From: Sorangium cellulosum
GTDB taxonomy: Bacteria > Myxococcota_A > Polyangia > Polyangiales > Polyangiaceae
Assembly: GCF_002950945.1 (NCBI RefSeq)
Contig: NZ_CP012673.1
Coordinates: forward strand, 2,294,001 to 2,358,000
Direction: 5' to 3'
Length of the DNA stretch: 64,000 nucleotides
In this document: piece after piece, positions 18,912 through 27,040 of the stretch
Position numbering within the stretch: the first letter of the stretch is position 1
How the letters are laid out: each line of letters begins with the position of its first letter
Position numbers and translations under genes: made by a program
The notes under the pieces: model-generated
Database searches by the model: none
What the model saw: the letters and a program-made list of their open reading frames with translations, nothing else
Told to the model about the DNA's origin: nothing

Positions 18912-19526
18912 TCAATCGTCGAGCCGGAACGAGCCGAACGTCGGCTCGCCCGCGCGCCGGTAGGTGTTGACGACGACGCCGCGCCCGGTCGTGCGCGTGG
19001 CCCGGAGCTCGAAGACCGTGGGCGCGACGCGCTCGAAGAGGCGCTTGCCGGCGCCGAGCACGACCGGGAAGGTGATCACGTGCAGCTCGTCGACCAGGCG
19101 GTGCGAGAGCAGCGTCTGCGCGAGGCCCGCACTGCCGTGCACTTGCACCTCGCGCTCGTAACGTTGCTTCAGGCCGGCGACGCCGGCGACTACGTCGCGC
19201 TCGATCGTCGCGGGGCCCCAGTCGGCGCGCCCGAGCGTGCGGCTGGCGACGTGCTTGGGCAGCGCGTTCAGGGCGCGGGCGATCGGGTCGGCCGGGTCGG
19301 TCACGCGGGGCCAGTGCGACGCGAAGATCTGGTAGGTGCCGCGCCCGAGCAAGAACGCGTCGGCGCGCTTGAACACGTCGACCATGAAGGCGCCCAGGTC
19401 GTCGTCGAAGTGGGGCACCAGCCAGCCCTCGCAGGTGAAGCCCCCGCTCGGATCTTCGCCCGGCCCGCCGGGGGCCTGCATCACGCCGTCGAGCGTCACG
19501 AACGTCGTCATCGTCAAGATCGCCAT
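18912..19526 (-). CDS. RibD-C/dihydrofolate reductase-like protein
   Basis: 204 residues, cytoplasmic, of the DHFR-like family that includes YwjB/YyaP and the RibD C-terminal domain. Seen: an N-terminal beta strand TMTTFVTLDGVMQAPGG, the AFLLGRGTYQIF segment, HGSAGLAQTLLSHRLVDELH, and FPVVLGAGKRLF near the C-terminus, all in family order. It probably binds NADPH and reduces a small molecule, but the substrate is unknown. GAGGAGCG stands 6 bases before the ATG. Its stop codon is 2 bases from palindromic element copy 1. Confidence 0.88.
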   Translation of the reverse strand: MAILTMTTFVTLDGVMQAPGGPGEDPSGGFTCEGWLVPHFDDDLGAFMVDVFKRADAFLLGRGTYQIFASHWPRVTDPADPIARALNALPKHVASRTLGRADWGPATIERDVVAGVAGLKQRYEREVQVHGSAGLAQTLLSHRLVDELHVITFPVVLGAGKRLFERVAPTVFELRATRTTGRGVVVNTYRRAGEPTFGSFRLDD

Positions 19527-19768
19527 GGCTCACGCTCCTCGGGGCGCGGGCGGGACGGTCCGCCGCGGCCTCTGTCACTTCGACCCCGCGAGCCGCCGAG
19601 AATCATCGGCCCGACGACGATTTCTTCCCGCCGGCCGGCGCCGGGCCGGGAAGGCCGGTGACGGCGGCGGAGATAGGGGACGTTGCGCTCGAGGATGGCG
19701 CTCCAGGCCTCCGGGAACGGCTCGCGCCGGAGCGCGGCCCGCCGTCGATCCTTGAAGAAGTCGAGCAT
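19514..19768 (-). pseudogene. mtfA: N-terminal remnant of an M90 (MtfA-type) peptidase
   Basis: The first 36 or so codons from ATG 19768 (MLDFFKDRRRAALRREPFP, then ILERNVPYLRR) match the start of MtfA, the zinc peptidase that in enterobacteria controls the glucose repressor Mlc. After that the sequence becomes low-complexity Arg/Gly/Pro and the HExxH zinc site never appears. The rest has been deleted or scrambled; the remnant overlaps the start of the reductase gene. Confidence 0.55.
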
Positions 19769-19842
19769 GCCACCATGCTCTCACGCCGCGCGCGGGCGAG
19801 GCCTCGCTTCGCGCGCCGTGCCTCCGCGGTTACGATGCGCCC

Positions 19843-20658
19843 ATGAAGGAGTCTCCGGATCGGATCCTCGCGCGCCGCCTCGAAGCCGTCGAGGCCGTCG
19901 CCGGCCTCTGGTGCCACGAGGCCCTGCTCCGCCTGCGCCCTGGCGCTCCCTCCGCGGTCGAGCGCGTCGCCGGCGGCGTGATCGCGTACGCGGGCGCCGG
20001 CTCGCCGCTCACGCGCGGCCGCGGCCTGGGGATGGAGGGGCCGGTCACCGCCGAGGAGGTGGACCGACTGGAAGACTTCTTCCGCAGCCGCGGCGTCCTG
20101 GCCTCGCTCGGCGTCAGCCCCTACGCCGATCCCACGCTGATCGAGCAGCTCGGCCGCCGCGGCTTCGTCCTCGAGGAGTTCGATCACGTGCTCGTGCGCC
20201 CGCTCTCCGGCGCCGAGCGCCCGTCGCCCCTGCCCGAGGGCGTGTGTGTCTCCCGCGCGGAGCCGGCCGACGCCGAGGCGTGGTCGCGTGTCGTCGGGCA
20301 GGGCTTCAGCGGCGAGGAGGAGGTGAGCCCCGGGGCGATGGACGCGGGCCTCATGCTGTTCCACGAGCCCCGCGCCGCCTGCTTCTGGGCGCACGTCGAC
20401 GGCCGCCCCGCCGGCGGCGGCGCCATGGCATTCCACGACGGCCTGGCCTCCCTGTTCGCCACGTCCACGCGCCCCGAATTCCGCGGCCGCGGCGTGCAGC
20501 GGGCGCTCATCGAGGCCCGCCTCGCCCACGCCGCGGCTTCCGGCTGCGAGCTCGCCTCCGTGGTGACGGCGCCCGGCTCCGCCTCGTACCGCAACATGGA
20601 GCGCGCCGGCTTCCGCGTGGTCTACACGCGCGTCGTCCTGACGAAGCGCTGGGATTGA
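19843..20658 (+). CDS. GNAT-family N-acetyltransferase
   Basis: 271 residues, cytoplasmic. The C-terminal half carries the acetyl-CoA-binding GNAT motif A (TRPEFRGRGVQRALIEARL) followed by SCELASVVTAPGSASYRNMERAGF, the usual beta5-alpha4 region. The N-terminal half (LEAVEAVAGLWCHEALLR...) is the extra degenerate GNAT-like domain seen in two-domain members. The acetyl acceptor cannot be predicted. It is divergent from the MtfA remnant, with the ATG 74 bases away. Confidence 0.88.
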   Translation: MKESPDRILARRLEAVEAVAGLWCHEALLRLRPGAPSAVERVAGGVIAYAGAGSPLTRGRGLGMEGPVTAEEVDRLEDFFRSRGVLASLGVSPYADPTLIEQLGRRGFVLEEFDHVLVRPLSGAERPSPLPEGVCVSRAEPADAEAWSRVVGQGFSGEEEVSPGAMDAGLMLFHEPRAACFWAHVDGRPAGGGAMAFHDGLASLFATSTRPEFRGRGVQRALIEARLAHAAASGCELASVVTAPGSASYRNMERAGFRVVYTRVVLTKRWD

Positions 20659-20763
20659 GGGGTCACCCGCGGCGGCGGAGCTCCTCCGACGTGTCCGGTT
20701 GCGCGGCCACGCTCGGCAGGTGCGGGAACCAGCAGGATCGACCTTGCGGACGCCACATTTCTA

Positions 20764-20927
20764 TGATGCCTAGAAGGGTAAACGGGTTGAACCAGCCTGA
20801 AACGAGCAGAAGTTCGAACCGCCAAGGCGCCAAGGACGCCAAGAAGAAGATAATATCTTGGCGTCCTTGGCGTCCTTGGCGTCCTTGGCGGTTCATCTCT
20901 CGTTCCTCAACGTGATCGGTGTTCTAG
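20764..20927 (+). repeat. CTAG-bounded palindromic element, copy 2
   Basis: 164 bp, same orientation as copy 1, starting near CCTAGAAGGGTAAACGGG and ending GTGATCGGTGTTCTAG. The arms again consist of CCAAGG/CCTTGG heptads. The outer segments (AACGGGTTGAACC and the TCTCTCGTTCCTCAACGTG end) are almost identical to copies 1 and 3, so it is one family and not a chance hairpin. Confidence 0.85.
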
Positions 20928-20932
20928 CCCCC

Positions 20933-21109
20933 GTGACGGGTGCGCACAGCCTCAAGATTACGACACAGCGGGATCGGCTCGTCGTGTCGAGGACGACGGT
21001 GACGTCCTGGCCAGAGCTCGAAGGATTGATTCAGGGCACCAGAGACCATCCGGCGTATCATGTGCTGTCAGACTGGGTGCGATGGCGCACGGAAGAGATG
21101 GACTTGTGA
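20933..21109 (+). CDS. Short ORF after palindromic element, possible gene fragment
   Basis: A GTG 6 bases after element copy 2 opens 58 codons (VTGAHSLKITTQRDRLVVSR ... ending VLSDWVRWRTEEMDL). The amino-acid mix is protein-like, but there is no ribosome site or recognisable domain. It may be the 3' end of a gene whose front was removed when the element arrived. The remainder of 20659-21322 shows nothing further that I can support. Confidence 0.3.
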   Translation: MTGAHSLKITTQRDRLVVSRTTVTSWPELEGLIQGTRDHPAYHVLSDWVRWRTEEMDL

Positions 21110-21322
21110 AGTGACGCGCCGCGCCGTCGCCCTCGGGGATGAGGTGGCGGACCGGGGCGTTCACGAGGCGCTCGGTCGGCTGCTCGGGCTGCCGGTGGCA
21201 CCGGAGGCCCTCCCTTCTCTGAGGCTCGCAGGGCCGTGCTTGTAGAGCGAGGCACACCCATGTTACGCCTCGATCCGTTGCGGACCGGTGCATGACGGGC
21301 AGGCATGAGGAGGGGCGCTCCG

Positions 21323-22186
21323 ATGACGAAGGGTCAGGATGACCGAGAAGAGCTGCGCATTCTGCGCCAACGCGTCGCCGAGCTGGAGCTCGCGGAGAGA
21401 GCTTGGCGCGAGCGTGAGCTGGCTCATCTGTCGCTGCTCGACCTGATCCCTCAAAGCATCTTCCGGAGCGACCTGGACGGGCGGTGTGTGTACGCGAACA
21501 GCGCGCTCCTCGCGTCGGTGGGGATGTCCCTGGAGCAGCTCCTCGGAAAGACGCCGTTCGAACTCTACCCGCGCGAGCTGGCCGAGAAGTACCGGCAGGA
21601 CGACGCTCATCTGCTGAAGACCGGCGAGGCCTTCGAGACCATCGAGGAGCACAGGGTGCGTACGACCGGAGAGACGATCTACGTCAAGGTGATCAAGGCG
21701 CCGGTGCGCGACCTGCGCGGCGAGATCGTGGGGATCCAGGGTATCTTCTGGGACGTGACGTCGGAGAACACGGCGCGGCGGCTCTCGGAGGAGAGAAGAG
21801 CGCACGAGGAGGCGGTGCGAGAGCTCAGCACCCCGCTGATCCCGATCGCCGACAAGGTCGTCGTCATGCCGCTCATCGGCACCATCGACACGAACCGCGC
21901 GAACCAGGTGCTCGAGACGCTCCTCGACGGTGTCGTCGCGAGGCAGGCGTCCGTCGCAATCCTGGACATCACCGGCGTCCGCGACGTCGACTCGGGCGTG
22001 GCAGACTCCCTCGTCCGCGCCGCTCGGGCGGTCGGGCTCGTCGGCGCGCAGGTCGTGCTGACGGGGATCAATCCGTCGGTGGCGCAGACCCTCGTGGATC
22101 TCGGCGTCGACCTGGGATCGATCGTGACGTCTGGCACGCTCCAGAGCGGCATCCGCTACGCATTGCAGCAGATGCGCCCCGCGTAG
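21323..22186 (+). CDS. RsbR-like PAS-STAS stress regulator
   Basis: 287 residues from ATG 21323, chosen over the ATG at 21305 because AGGAGG stands 10 bases before it. A short coiled coil (LRILRQRVAELELAERAW) leads into a PAS sensor domain (about 40-150: SIFRSDLDGRCVYANSALL). A C-terminal STAS domain (about 168-280) follows, with the RsbR signature TPLIPIADKVVVMPLIG and ILDITGVRDVDSGVAD. In stressosome proteins, Thr residues in the STAS domain are phosphorylated by RsbT; here the first is kept (DITGV) and the second is Ser (VDS). No rsbS, rsbT or anti-sigma gene is adjacent, so partners must be encoded elsewhere. Cytoplasmic signalling role. Confidence 0.85.
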   Translation: MTKGQDDREELRILRQRVAELELAERAWRERELAHLSLLDLIPQSIFRSDLDGRCVYANSALLASVGMSLEQLLGKTPFELYPRELAEKYRQDDAHLLKTGEAFETIEEHRVRTTGETIYVKVIKAPVRDLRGEIVGIQGIFWDVTSENTARRLSEERRAHEEAVRELSTPLIPIADKVVVMPLIGTIDTNRANQVLETLLDGVVARQASVAILDITGVRDVDSGVADSLVRAARAVGLVGAQVVLTGINPSVAQTLVDLGVDLGSIVTSGTLQSGIRYALQQMRPA

Positions 22187-22233
22187 GCCCGCCGAGGCCA
22201 ACCGCCGCTGAGTCGCCATGAAGGACACGGCTG

Positions 22234-23223
22234 CTACCGTTGACCGCGGCCGCCCTTCCTGGTGCAGGAGGCTCCGTTCACCGCGCCCGGCGTGCCGGCG
22301 GCGCGCCGCCACTCGCCCGGCGACTTCCCGGTCTTCTCGCGGAAGAGCCTCGAGAAGTGCTGCGGGTGCTCGAAGCCGAGCGCGTAGGCGACCTCACTCG
22401 TGCTCGCGTCGGACGCGAGGAGTCGCGCTTTCGCCGCTTCGATCACGGCGCGATGGATGTGGGCGCGCGCGCTCGTGCCCGTCTCCGCGCGGAGCAGATC
22501 GCTCAGGTAGTCCGGCGAGTAGCCGAGCGCGCGCGCGCACGATCGAACGGTGGGAAGCCCCCGGCCCGGCTGCGCCGCCGACGCGAGGTGCTCGTCGAGG
22601 TGGCGATCGAGCCGCTCCGCCACGACCCCGCCGGCCTTCGCGCGGACCTCGAACTGGCGTGTGTACGCGCGCTGGCAGTACGTGAGGAGGAGCTGGAGCT
22701 GCGCCGTGAGCACGACCGGCGCGAACGAGTCGGGCGGAACGGAGGACTCGAGCTCGATCTGTCGCACGAGGCCCGTGAACGCCTCCTGCTCCACGTCTGT
22801 GAGGTGCAGCGCCTCGCGCGTCGCGTAGCCGAAGAACCGGTACTGGTGCATGGCGGCCGCGAGCGGGCCGTCCCGGAGCAGGTCGGGGTCGAAGACCACG
22901 GTCCAGCCCTCACCCTCGTGCGTCAGCTCGCCCTGTCCGCCGAGCGGCGTGATGGTCTGGCCCGGCGACGCAAAGACGATGATGCCCGCCTGTCCGTCGT
23001 GGACCTGGCGCCCGAACTCGGCGTGGCATTCGTCGCCGCGCTTGAGGCTCAGGACGTAGAGCCCCGACTCGATCGCGCGCCCGACGATCGGCACCGTGAT
23101 GCGCAGCGGCTCCTGCCAGGACGCCGCGATGACGGAGAGCAGCGGGTGCGCGGGCGGCGGACGACCGATGAGCCCGTGGATCTGCGCGATCGACGCGATT
23201 CGGAGCGCTTCGAGCGTGCTCAC
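22234..23223 (-). CDS. AraC-family transcriptional regulator
   Basis: 329 residues from GTG 23223. The N-terminal part is a cupin-like effector or dimerisation domain of the AraC_binding_2 style. The C-terminal part (about 225-305) has the two helix-turn-helix motifs: TVRSCARALGYSPDYLSDLL and TSEVAYALGFEHPQHFSRLF followed by REKTGKSPGEWRR. The gene lies 13 bases downstream of the quinone oxidoreductase gene on the same strand, so it probably controls that gene, perhaps by autoregulation of the pair (inference). The effector is unknown. Confidence 0.9.
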   Translation of the reverse strand: MSTLEALRIASIAQIHGLIGRPPPAHPLLSVIAASWQEPLRITVPIVGRAIESGLYVLSLKRGDECHAEFGRQVHDGQAGIIVFASPGQTITPLGGQGELTHEGEGWTVVFDPDLLRDGPLAAAMHQYRFFGYATREALHLTDVEQEAFTGLVRQIELESSVPPDSFAPVVLTAQLQLLLTYCQRAYTRQFEVRAKAGGVVAERLDRHLDEHLASAAQPGRGLPTVRSCARALGYSPDYLSDLLRAETGTSARAHIHRAVIEAAKARLLASDASTSEVAYALGFEHPQHFSRLFREKTGKSPGEWRRAAGTPGAVNGASCTRKGGRGQR

Positions 23224-23236
23224 GCGAATCGAGGTA

Positions 23237-24211
23237 TCACGCGCCCACGTCGATCACAACGTTGCCCCGCTTGCGGCCCGTCTCGACGTACCGGTGCGCG
23301 TCCGCGATGGCCTCGAGCGGGTAGCGGCGGTCGATGACGGGCCGGAGCGCGCCCCGCGCGACGAGATCCGAGACCACCGGGAGCGCCGCCTTCTTGTCGA
23401 CCGACATGCCGAAGACGAGCTTCTTGCTCCCGAACGCCCGGCTCCACGCGTCGCGCAGGTAGAGCTCGGGGCCTCCGACCGTGATGAGGTATCGACCCCC
23501 ACGCGAGAGGCAGCGCCGCGCGCGCGAGAACGAGCTCGCGCCGACCGTGTCGAAGATGACGTCGTACACGTCCGCGCGCGCCGCGTAGTCCTCGCGTGTG
23601 TAGTCGACGACATGGTGCGCTCCGAGCGAGCGCACGAGATCGGCGTTCCTTCCGCTGCAGACCGCCGTCACCTCCGCGCCGACGTGCCGCGCGAGCTGCA
23701 CCGCGGCCGTGCCGATGCTCCCCGACGCGCCGACGACGGCGATGCGCTCGCCCGTGCGGAGCCGCGCCCGGTCCCGGAGGAAGTAGAGCGCGGTGGTGGG
23801 GCCGTCGACGAGCGAGCACGCCTCTTCGTGGCTCAGGCCTCCGGGGGCGTGCGCGATCGACCCGTGCTCGGGGAGGCAGACGTACTCCGCGTATCCACCG
23901 GCCCCGAAGCCGGTGAAGCCGAACACACGGTCGCCCGGGCGGAACCGCGTGACGCGCCGGCCGACGCGCTCCACCGTGCCGGCGATCTCGATCCCGAGGA
24001 CCCGGAAGCGCCGCCGCGGCCGCAAGAGGCCGAGCACGAGCCGCGCCGTGAGCGTGTCGCCACGCCGCATCATCTGGCACGCCGCCGTCGCCGTGGTCGC
24101 CCGGATCGCGATGCGCACCTCGTGGTCCCTCGGCTCGGGCGCGGGGATCGCGCGCACCTCGAGCACCTCGGGAGAGCCGTACCGATCGTAGACCGCCGCC
24201 TTCATGTGCAT
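23237..24211 (-). CDS. Zinc-independent quinone oxidoreductase (MDR family)
   Basis: 324 residues from ATG 24211 (or 322 from ATG 24205; MKAAVYDRYG is the usual family start). Domain order is typical: GroES-like N-terminal fold (EIAGTVERVGRRVTRFRPGD), FGFTGFGAGGYAEYV, then a Rossmann NADPH site with GASGSIGTAAVQLARHVGA, and the C-terminal GRKRGNVVIDVG. It would reduce quinones or enones with NADPH in the cytoplasm. The zinc-binding residues of alcohol dehydrogenases are absent. The AraC regulator follows immediately. Confidence 0.9.
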   Translation of the reverse strand: MHMKAAVYDRYGSPEVLEVRAIPAPEPRDHEVRIAIRATTATAACQMMRRGDTLTARLVLGLLRPRRRFRVLGIEIAGTVERVGRRVTRFRPGDRVFGFTGFGAGGYAEYVCLPEHGSIAHAPGGLSHEEACSLVDGPTTALYFLRDRARLRTGERIAVVGASGSIGTAAVQLARHVGAEVTAVCSGRNADLVRSLGAHHVVDYTREDYAARADVYDVIFDTVGASSFSRARRCLSRGGRYLITVGGPELYLRDAWSRAFGSKKLVFGMSVDKKAALPVVSDLVARGALRPVIDRRYPLEAIADAHRYVETGRKRGNVVIDVGA

Positions 24212-24386
24212 GCGAGCAGCGTAAGGATGCAGGCGGTGCGCCCGAAAGCATCCGATCCGGGATCGTCGGACCACTTTCCCGGAATCGACGCAGCGCCGGA
24301 GGCCGGCGCGGCGACCCCTGCGGGGCCCTCCGTGCCGGTCAAACCGCCCTGCTCCTCGGAGCAAGGCGGTCCGAGGGCGATCCACT

Positions 24387-24537
24387 CTAGAACACCGATC
24401 ACGTTGAGGAACGAGAGATGAACCGCCAAGGCGCCAAGGGCGCCAAGATATATTCTTCTCCTTCTTGGCGTCCTTGGCGCCTTGGCGGTTCGAAAATCTG
24501 TTCGTTTCAGACGGGTTCAACCCGTTTGTCGCTCTAG
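24387..24537 (-). repeat. CTAG-bounded palindromic element, copy 3 (inverted)
   Basis: 151 bp in the opposite orientation to copies 1 and 2. Read on the minus strand it runs CTAGAGCGACAAACGGG ... GTGATCGGTGTTCTAG. The terminal CTA of the element forms the TAG stop codon of the alpha/beta-hydrolase gene (24534-24536). The hairpin arms have the same CCAAGG heptads. Confidence 0.85.
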
Positions 24538-25655
24538 GGCAGATTGGCAGAAGAGATATTCCAGCTTCTGTCGGTGCAGAAGCGGCAGCTCGCGCCGACG
24601 AGCATGCCCTTGCCGGTGGCCGATTCGTCGCCCTTGAGCCACCAGTTGAGCCACGCCAGGTTGACCTGAGTGAACTCGCCGCCGTTCCGAGCCCACAGAT
24701 CGCCCCCATGATCCGCGCCGACCTTGGCGAACATCATGACCGGGATATCACCCAAGGCGGCGATGTTCTCGTAGTCCCTCGTGCCGTTCGGGTACGCGCC
24801 CACGCTATCCGCGGTGCCGGTGACGATCAATACGGGGGTGTGGATCGAGTTGTAGAACGCCTGATTCACCGAGAAAGAGCCGCTGCTCGTGTGCCCCCAG
24901 GTCGTCATTCTGGGATCTGCGGCAGTCCCCGCCGCCATCAAGCCGCCGCAGGAGAAGCCGTTCGCGGCGACCTTCGTGGTCTCGATACTCTGGTGGTAGG
25001 CGCTGCAAGGCTTCTCGTTCTCGGCGATGACCCAGTCGATGTAGGCGAGCAGCACGTCGCCTCCGCCCCCGAGCTCGCGGTTGGGCTCTGTGTTTCCCGG
25101 TGTCCCGTCCGCCACCACGAAGTAGCCATGCGAGGCAATTTCGGCCATGGCCGCTTCATTCGCGAGCCCGTCTCGCGAACATCCGCCCTGCCCCCAGACG
25201 AAGATCGGATACTTGGCGTCCCCACCGAGATCCGCCGGACGAAAGATGGTGCCCTGGTTGATGCCCGGGTCTGAATTCGTCTCGACGACCACCTGATGAG
25301 GGCCGCTCCCCGACACGGTTCGACCAGCCGGCTGTGACGCGGTGCACGTGCCGGTAAAGCCGCCGCTGCCCGAGCCTCCGTTCCCGCCCGCCATTTCCCC
25401 GCCGCCGGCAGGCGCTCCGCCCGAGCCGGAGGGCTCAGACCCTCCGGTAGTGGCTTGTGAGCCACCCGAGCCCGTAGGCAGAGACCCTCCGGTGGCGCCC
25501 GCCTGCTCGCCGCCCGAGCCGCTCACGCTCCCTCCTGAGTCCGCCGGGGCTCCGCCGCTTCCACCGAGGTTGCCGTCGTCATTTGAGCCGCCGCAAGCGC
25601 TGACAATCACGCCCAGCGCGGCCCAGGTGAAGGTCCAAATCGATCTGGTTTTCAT
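24534..25655 (-). CDS. Secreted alpha/beta-hydrolase lipoprotein (esterase/cutinase-like)
   Basis: 373 residues from ATG 25655, preceded by a perfect GGAGGAG. A lipoprotein signal (WTFTWAALGVIVSACG) leads into a Gly/Ser/Ala/Thr linker (about 22-95). The hydrolase domain follows, with the strand FVWGQGGCSRDG, the nucleophile elbow GFSCGGLMA (Ser235), an acidic residue in VTGTADSVG, and the catalytic His in GADHGG. The pattern matches chlorophyllase/PET-hydrolase-like or acetylxylan-esterase-like enzymes, so it probably removes ester groups from plant polymer. The C-terminal CRFC pair may form a disulfide. Its stop codon is supplied by palindromic element copy 3, and a LacI-type operator lies about 115 bases upstream. 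Confidence 0.8.
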   Translation of the reverse strand: MKTRSIWTFTWAALGVIVSACGGSNDDGNLGGSGGAPADSGGSVSGSGGEQAGATGGSLPTGSGGSQATTGGSEPSGSGGAPAGGGEMAGGNGGSGSGGFTGTCTASQPAGRTVSGSGPHQVVVETNSDPGINQGTIFRPADLGGDAKYPIFVWGQGGCSRDGLANEAAMAEIASHGYFVVADGTPGNTEPNRELGGGGDVLLAYIDWVIAENEKPCSAYHQSIETTKVAANGFSCGGLMAAGTAADPRMTTWGHTSSGSFSVNQAFYNSIHTPVLIVTGTADSVGAYPNGTRDYENIAALGDIPVMMFAKVGADHGGDLWARNGGEFTQVNLAWLNWWLKGDESATGKGMLVGASCRFCTDRSWNISSANLP

Positions 25656-25768
25656 AGCGACTCCTCCCGTGGCTCTGACGGGGCACATGTACACGGGTCT
25701 TCGGGCGCCCCACGGACCCCGGCGGCGCGCCGTCGATCGCCGAAGCAAAAGAATACCTCTGGGGCCAG

Positions 25769-25782
25769 TGTGAGCGTTCACA
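25769..25782 (-). promoter_or_regulatory. LacI-type operator upstream of the alpha/beta-hydrolase gene
   Basis: TGTGAGCGTTCACA, the exact reverse complement of the operator at 15507. On the minus strand the surrounding block is CGATTGCAATTGAC, operator, GGTATTCTTTTGCTTCGGC, shared base for base at most positions with the GH59-like gene's upstream region. TTGACA at its left may be the -35 element, placing the operator over the -10 region (inference). Confidence 0.65.
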
Positions 25783-25863
25783 TGACAGATGTCAATTGCA
25801 ATCGACCGGCCTGCGGCTGTCCTCGATCCCGAGGGGAGAGGTCTTCCTCGAGCCAGGGCGCCG

Positions 25864-26994
25864 CTACTGAGTCACGCTGATCGAGTCGAGGAAGGTGTCG
25901 TACTCGTCGACCTTGTCCCACGGGACCACGTCGAGGCCGACGTTGAGCCGGCTCTCGTCGACCATCCGAGGGGCGAGGATCGCCTTGGTCGCGTCGGGGC
26001 CGATGATCTTGATGCCGTAGAGGATGTAGGGCACGAGGTACCCCGCGTAATACTGCCGCTGGGTGTGCGTCGCCTTGATGAGCCCCTGGCGCATGTACTC
26101 GACGGTCTTCGGCTCGAAGTCGAAGGCGACGACGGGGAGCTCCGTCGCGCCCGCGGCCTCCGCGGCCATCGCGCACCGGTACGAGACGTTGTGCAGGCCG
26201 AGCAACCCCATGACGGGCGGGTCCGCGGTCTCGATCTGGGCTGCCATCGCTTCGACGTCAGCGACCTCCCCCCCCGGGGACCAGGTGATCGGACGCACCA
26301 CGACCGTGTAACCGGCGTCCTCGAGGACGCGCCGAGCCCCCAGCATTCGCGTCATCCCGTCGACCCAGGACGGGTCGTCGGCGCCGTGGATCACCACCGT
26401 GCCCGGCGCCGGGCGCAGCAACGCGAGCAGGGTCTTTCCTGCCGTGTCGCCGGCCGACTCGCTGATGGTTCCTACATAGATGGAACGCTTCGAGTCCTTC
26501 GCGTCGGTGTCGAGCGTCACCACAGGAACCCCGCCGGCGACGGCCTCATCGATGCCGGCCGCGATGGCGTCGCCGAAGGGCGAGACACCGATCCCTGCGG
26601 CGCCGTCCGCCACCGCCTGTCCAATCTGCTCCCCCTGGGCCTCCGCCCTCTCCTGCTGATTGCGCCCCTGTCCGCTGTGCCCGACCACGTTCCCCGTGAC
26701 CCCGAGCTCGCCCATCGCTCGGTTCGCCCCCGTGGTGATCGGCGTGAAGAACCCGCCGATCTCCTTCAGCAGGATCGCCATCTGCATGGGCTCGATGGCG
26801 CCCTCGTTGATCTCGGTGACGAGCGCGTCGAGCGTCGCCTCGATCTCCTCCGCGGTGAACTCGCTCTTGGGCGTCGGCGCGCGCTGGATGGGCGAGACTT
26901 GCTCGCCCTTGCCGGTGGTGTCGCCCGATCCGCATGCCGCCGTCATCAGCGCGAGCCCGAAGGCCGCCGCCCAGCGTCGTCCAATCCTGTTCAT
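25864..26994 (-). CDS. Orphan periplasmic sugar-binding lipoprotein (ribose-binding type)
   Basis: 376 residues from ATG 26994 (GGGGGTATC upstream). The lipoprotein signal ends LMTAACG. The body is a type I periplasmic binding protein of the RbsB/LacI fold: GFFTPITTGANRAMGELGV, DGAAGIGVSPFGDAIAAG, GVPVVTLDTDAKDSKRSIYVG, and a hinge near LPVVAFDFEPKT. No permease or ATPase gene is adjacent, so it either serves a distant transporter or acts as a receptor. A near-identical 115-bp piece of this gene (26709-26823) recurs at 32188-32302. A short acidic insertion (EFTAEEIEATLDALVTEINE) precedes the first conserved strand. Confidence 0.87.
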   Translation of the reverse strand: MNRIGRRWAAAFGLALMTAACGSGDTTGKGEQVSPIQRAPTPKSEFTAEEIEATLDALVTEINEGAIEPMQMAILLKEIGGFFTPITTGANRAMGELGVTGNVVGHSGQGRNQQERAEAQGEQIGQAVADGAAGIGVSPFGDAIAAGIDEAVAGGVPVVTLDTDAKDSKRSIYVGTISESAGDTAGKTLLALLRPAPGTVVIHGADDPSWVDGMTRMLGARRVLEDAGYTVVVRPITWSPGGEVADVEAMAAQIETADPPVMGLLGLHNVSYRCAMAAEAAGATELPVVAFDFEPKTVEYMRQGLIKATHTQRQYYAGYLVPYILYGIKIIGPDATKAILAPRMVDESRLNVGLDVVPWDKVDEYDTFLDSISVTQ

Positions 26995-27003
26995 GATACC
27001 CCC

Positions 27004-27040
27004 GCGGGGTACGCCAACTACCCCAGCGGGGTACGCCAAC
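27004..27040. repeat. Direct repeat upstream of the sugar-binding protein gene
   Basis: GCGGGGTACGCCAAC occurs at 27004-27018 and 27026-27040, two helical turns (22 bp) apart, just upstream of the binding-protein start. The spacing suits tandem binding of a regulator. The rest of 27041-27363 shows no gene. Confidence 0.5.

Noticed and set aside
20663..20896. Small proteins with NRQGAK/ASLAPWRF-type sequence within palindromic elements
   Set aside because: These are translations of the CCAAGG/CCTTGG heptads; the conservation is at the DNA hairpin level and there is no start context.
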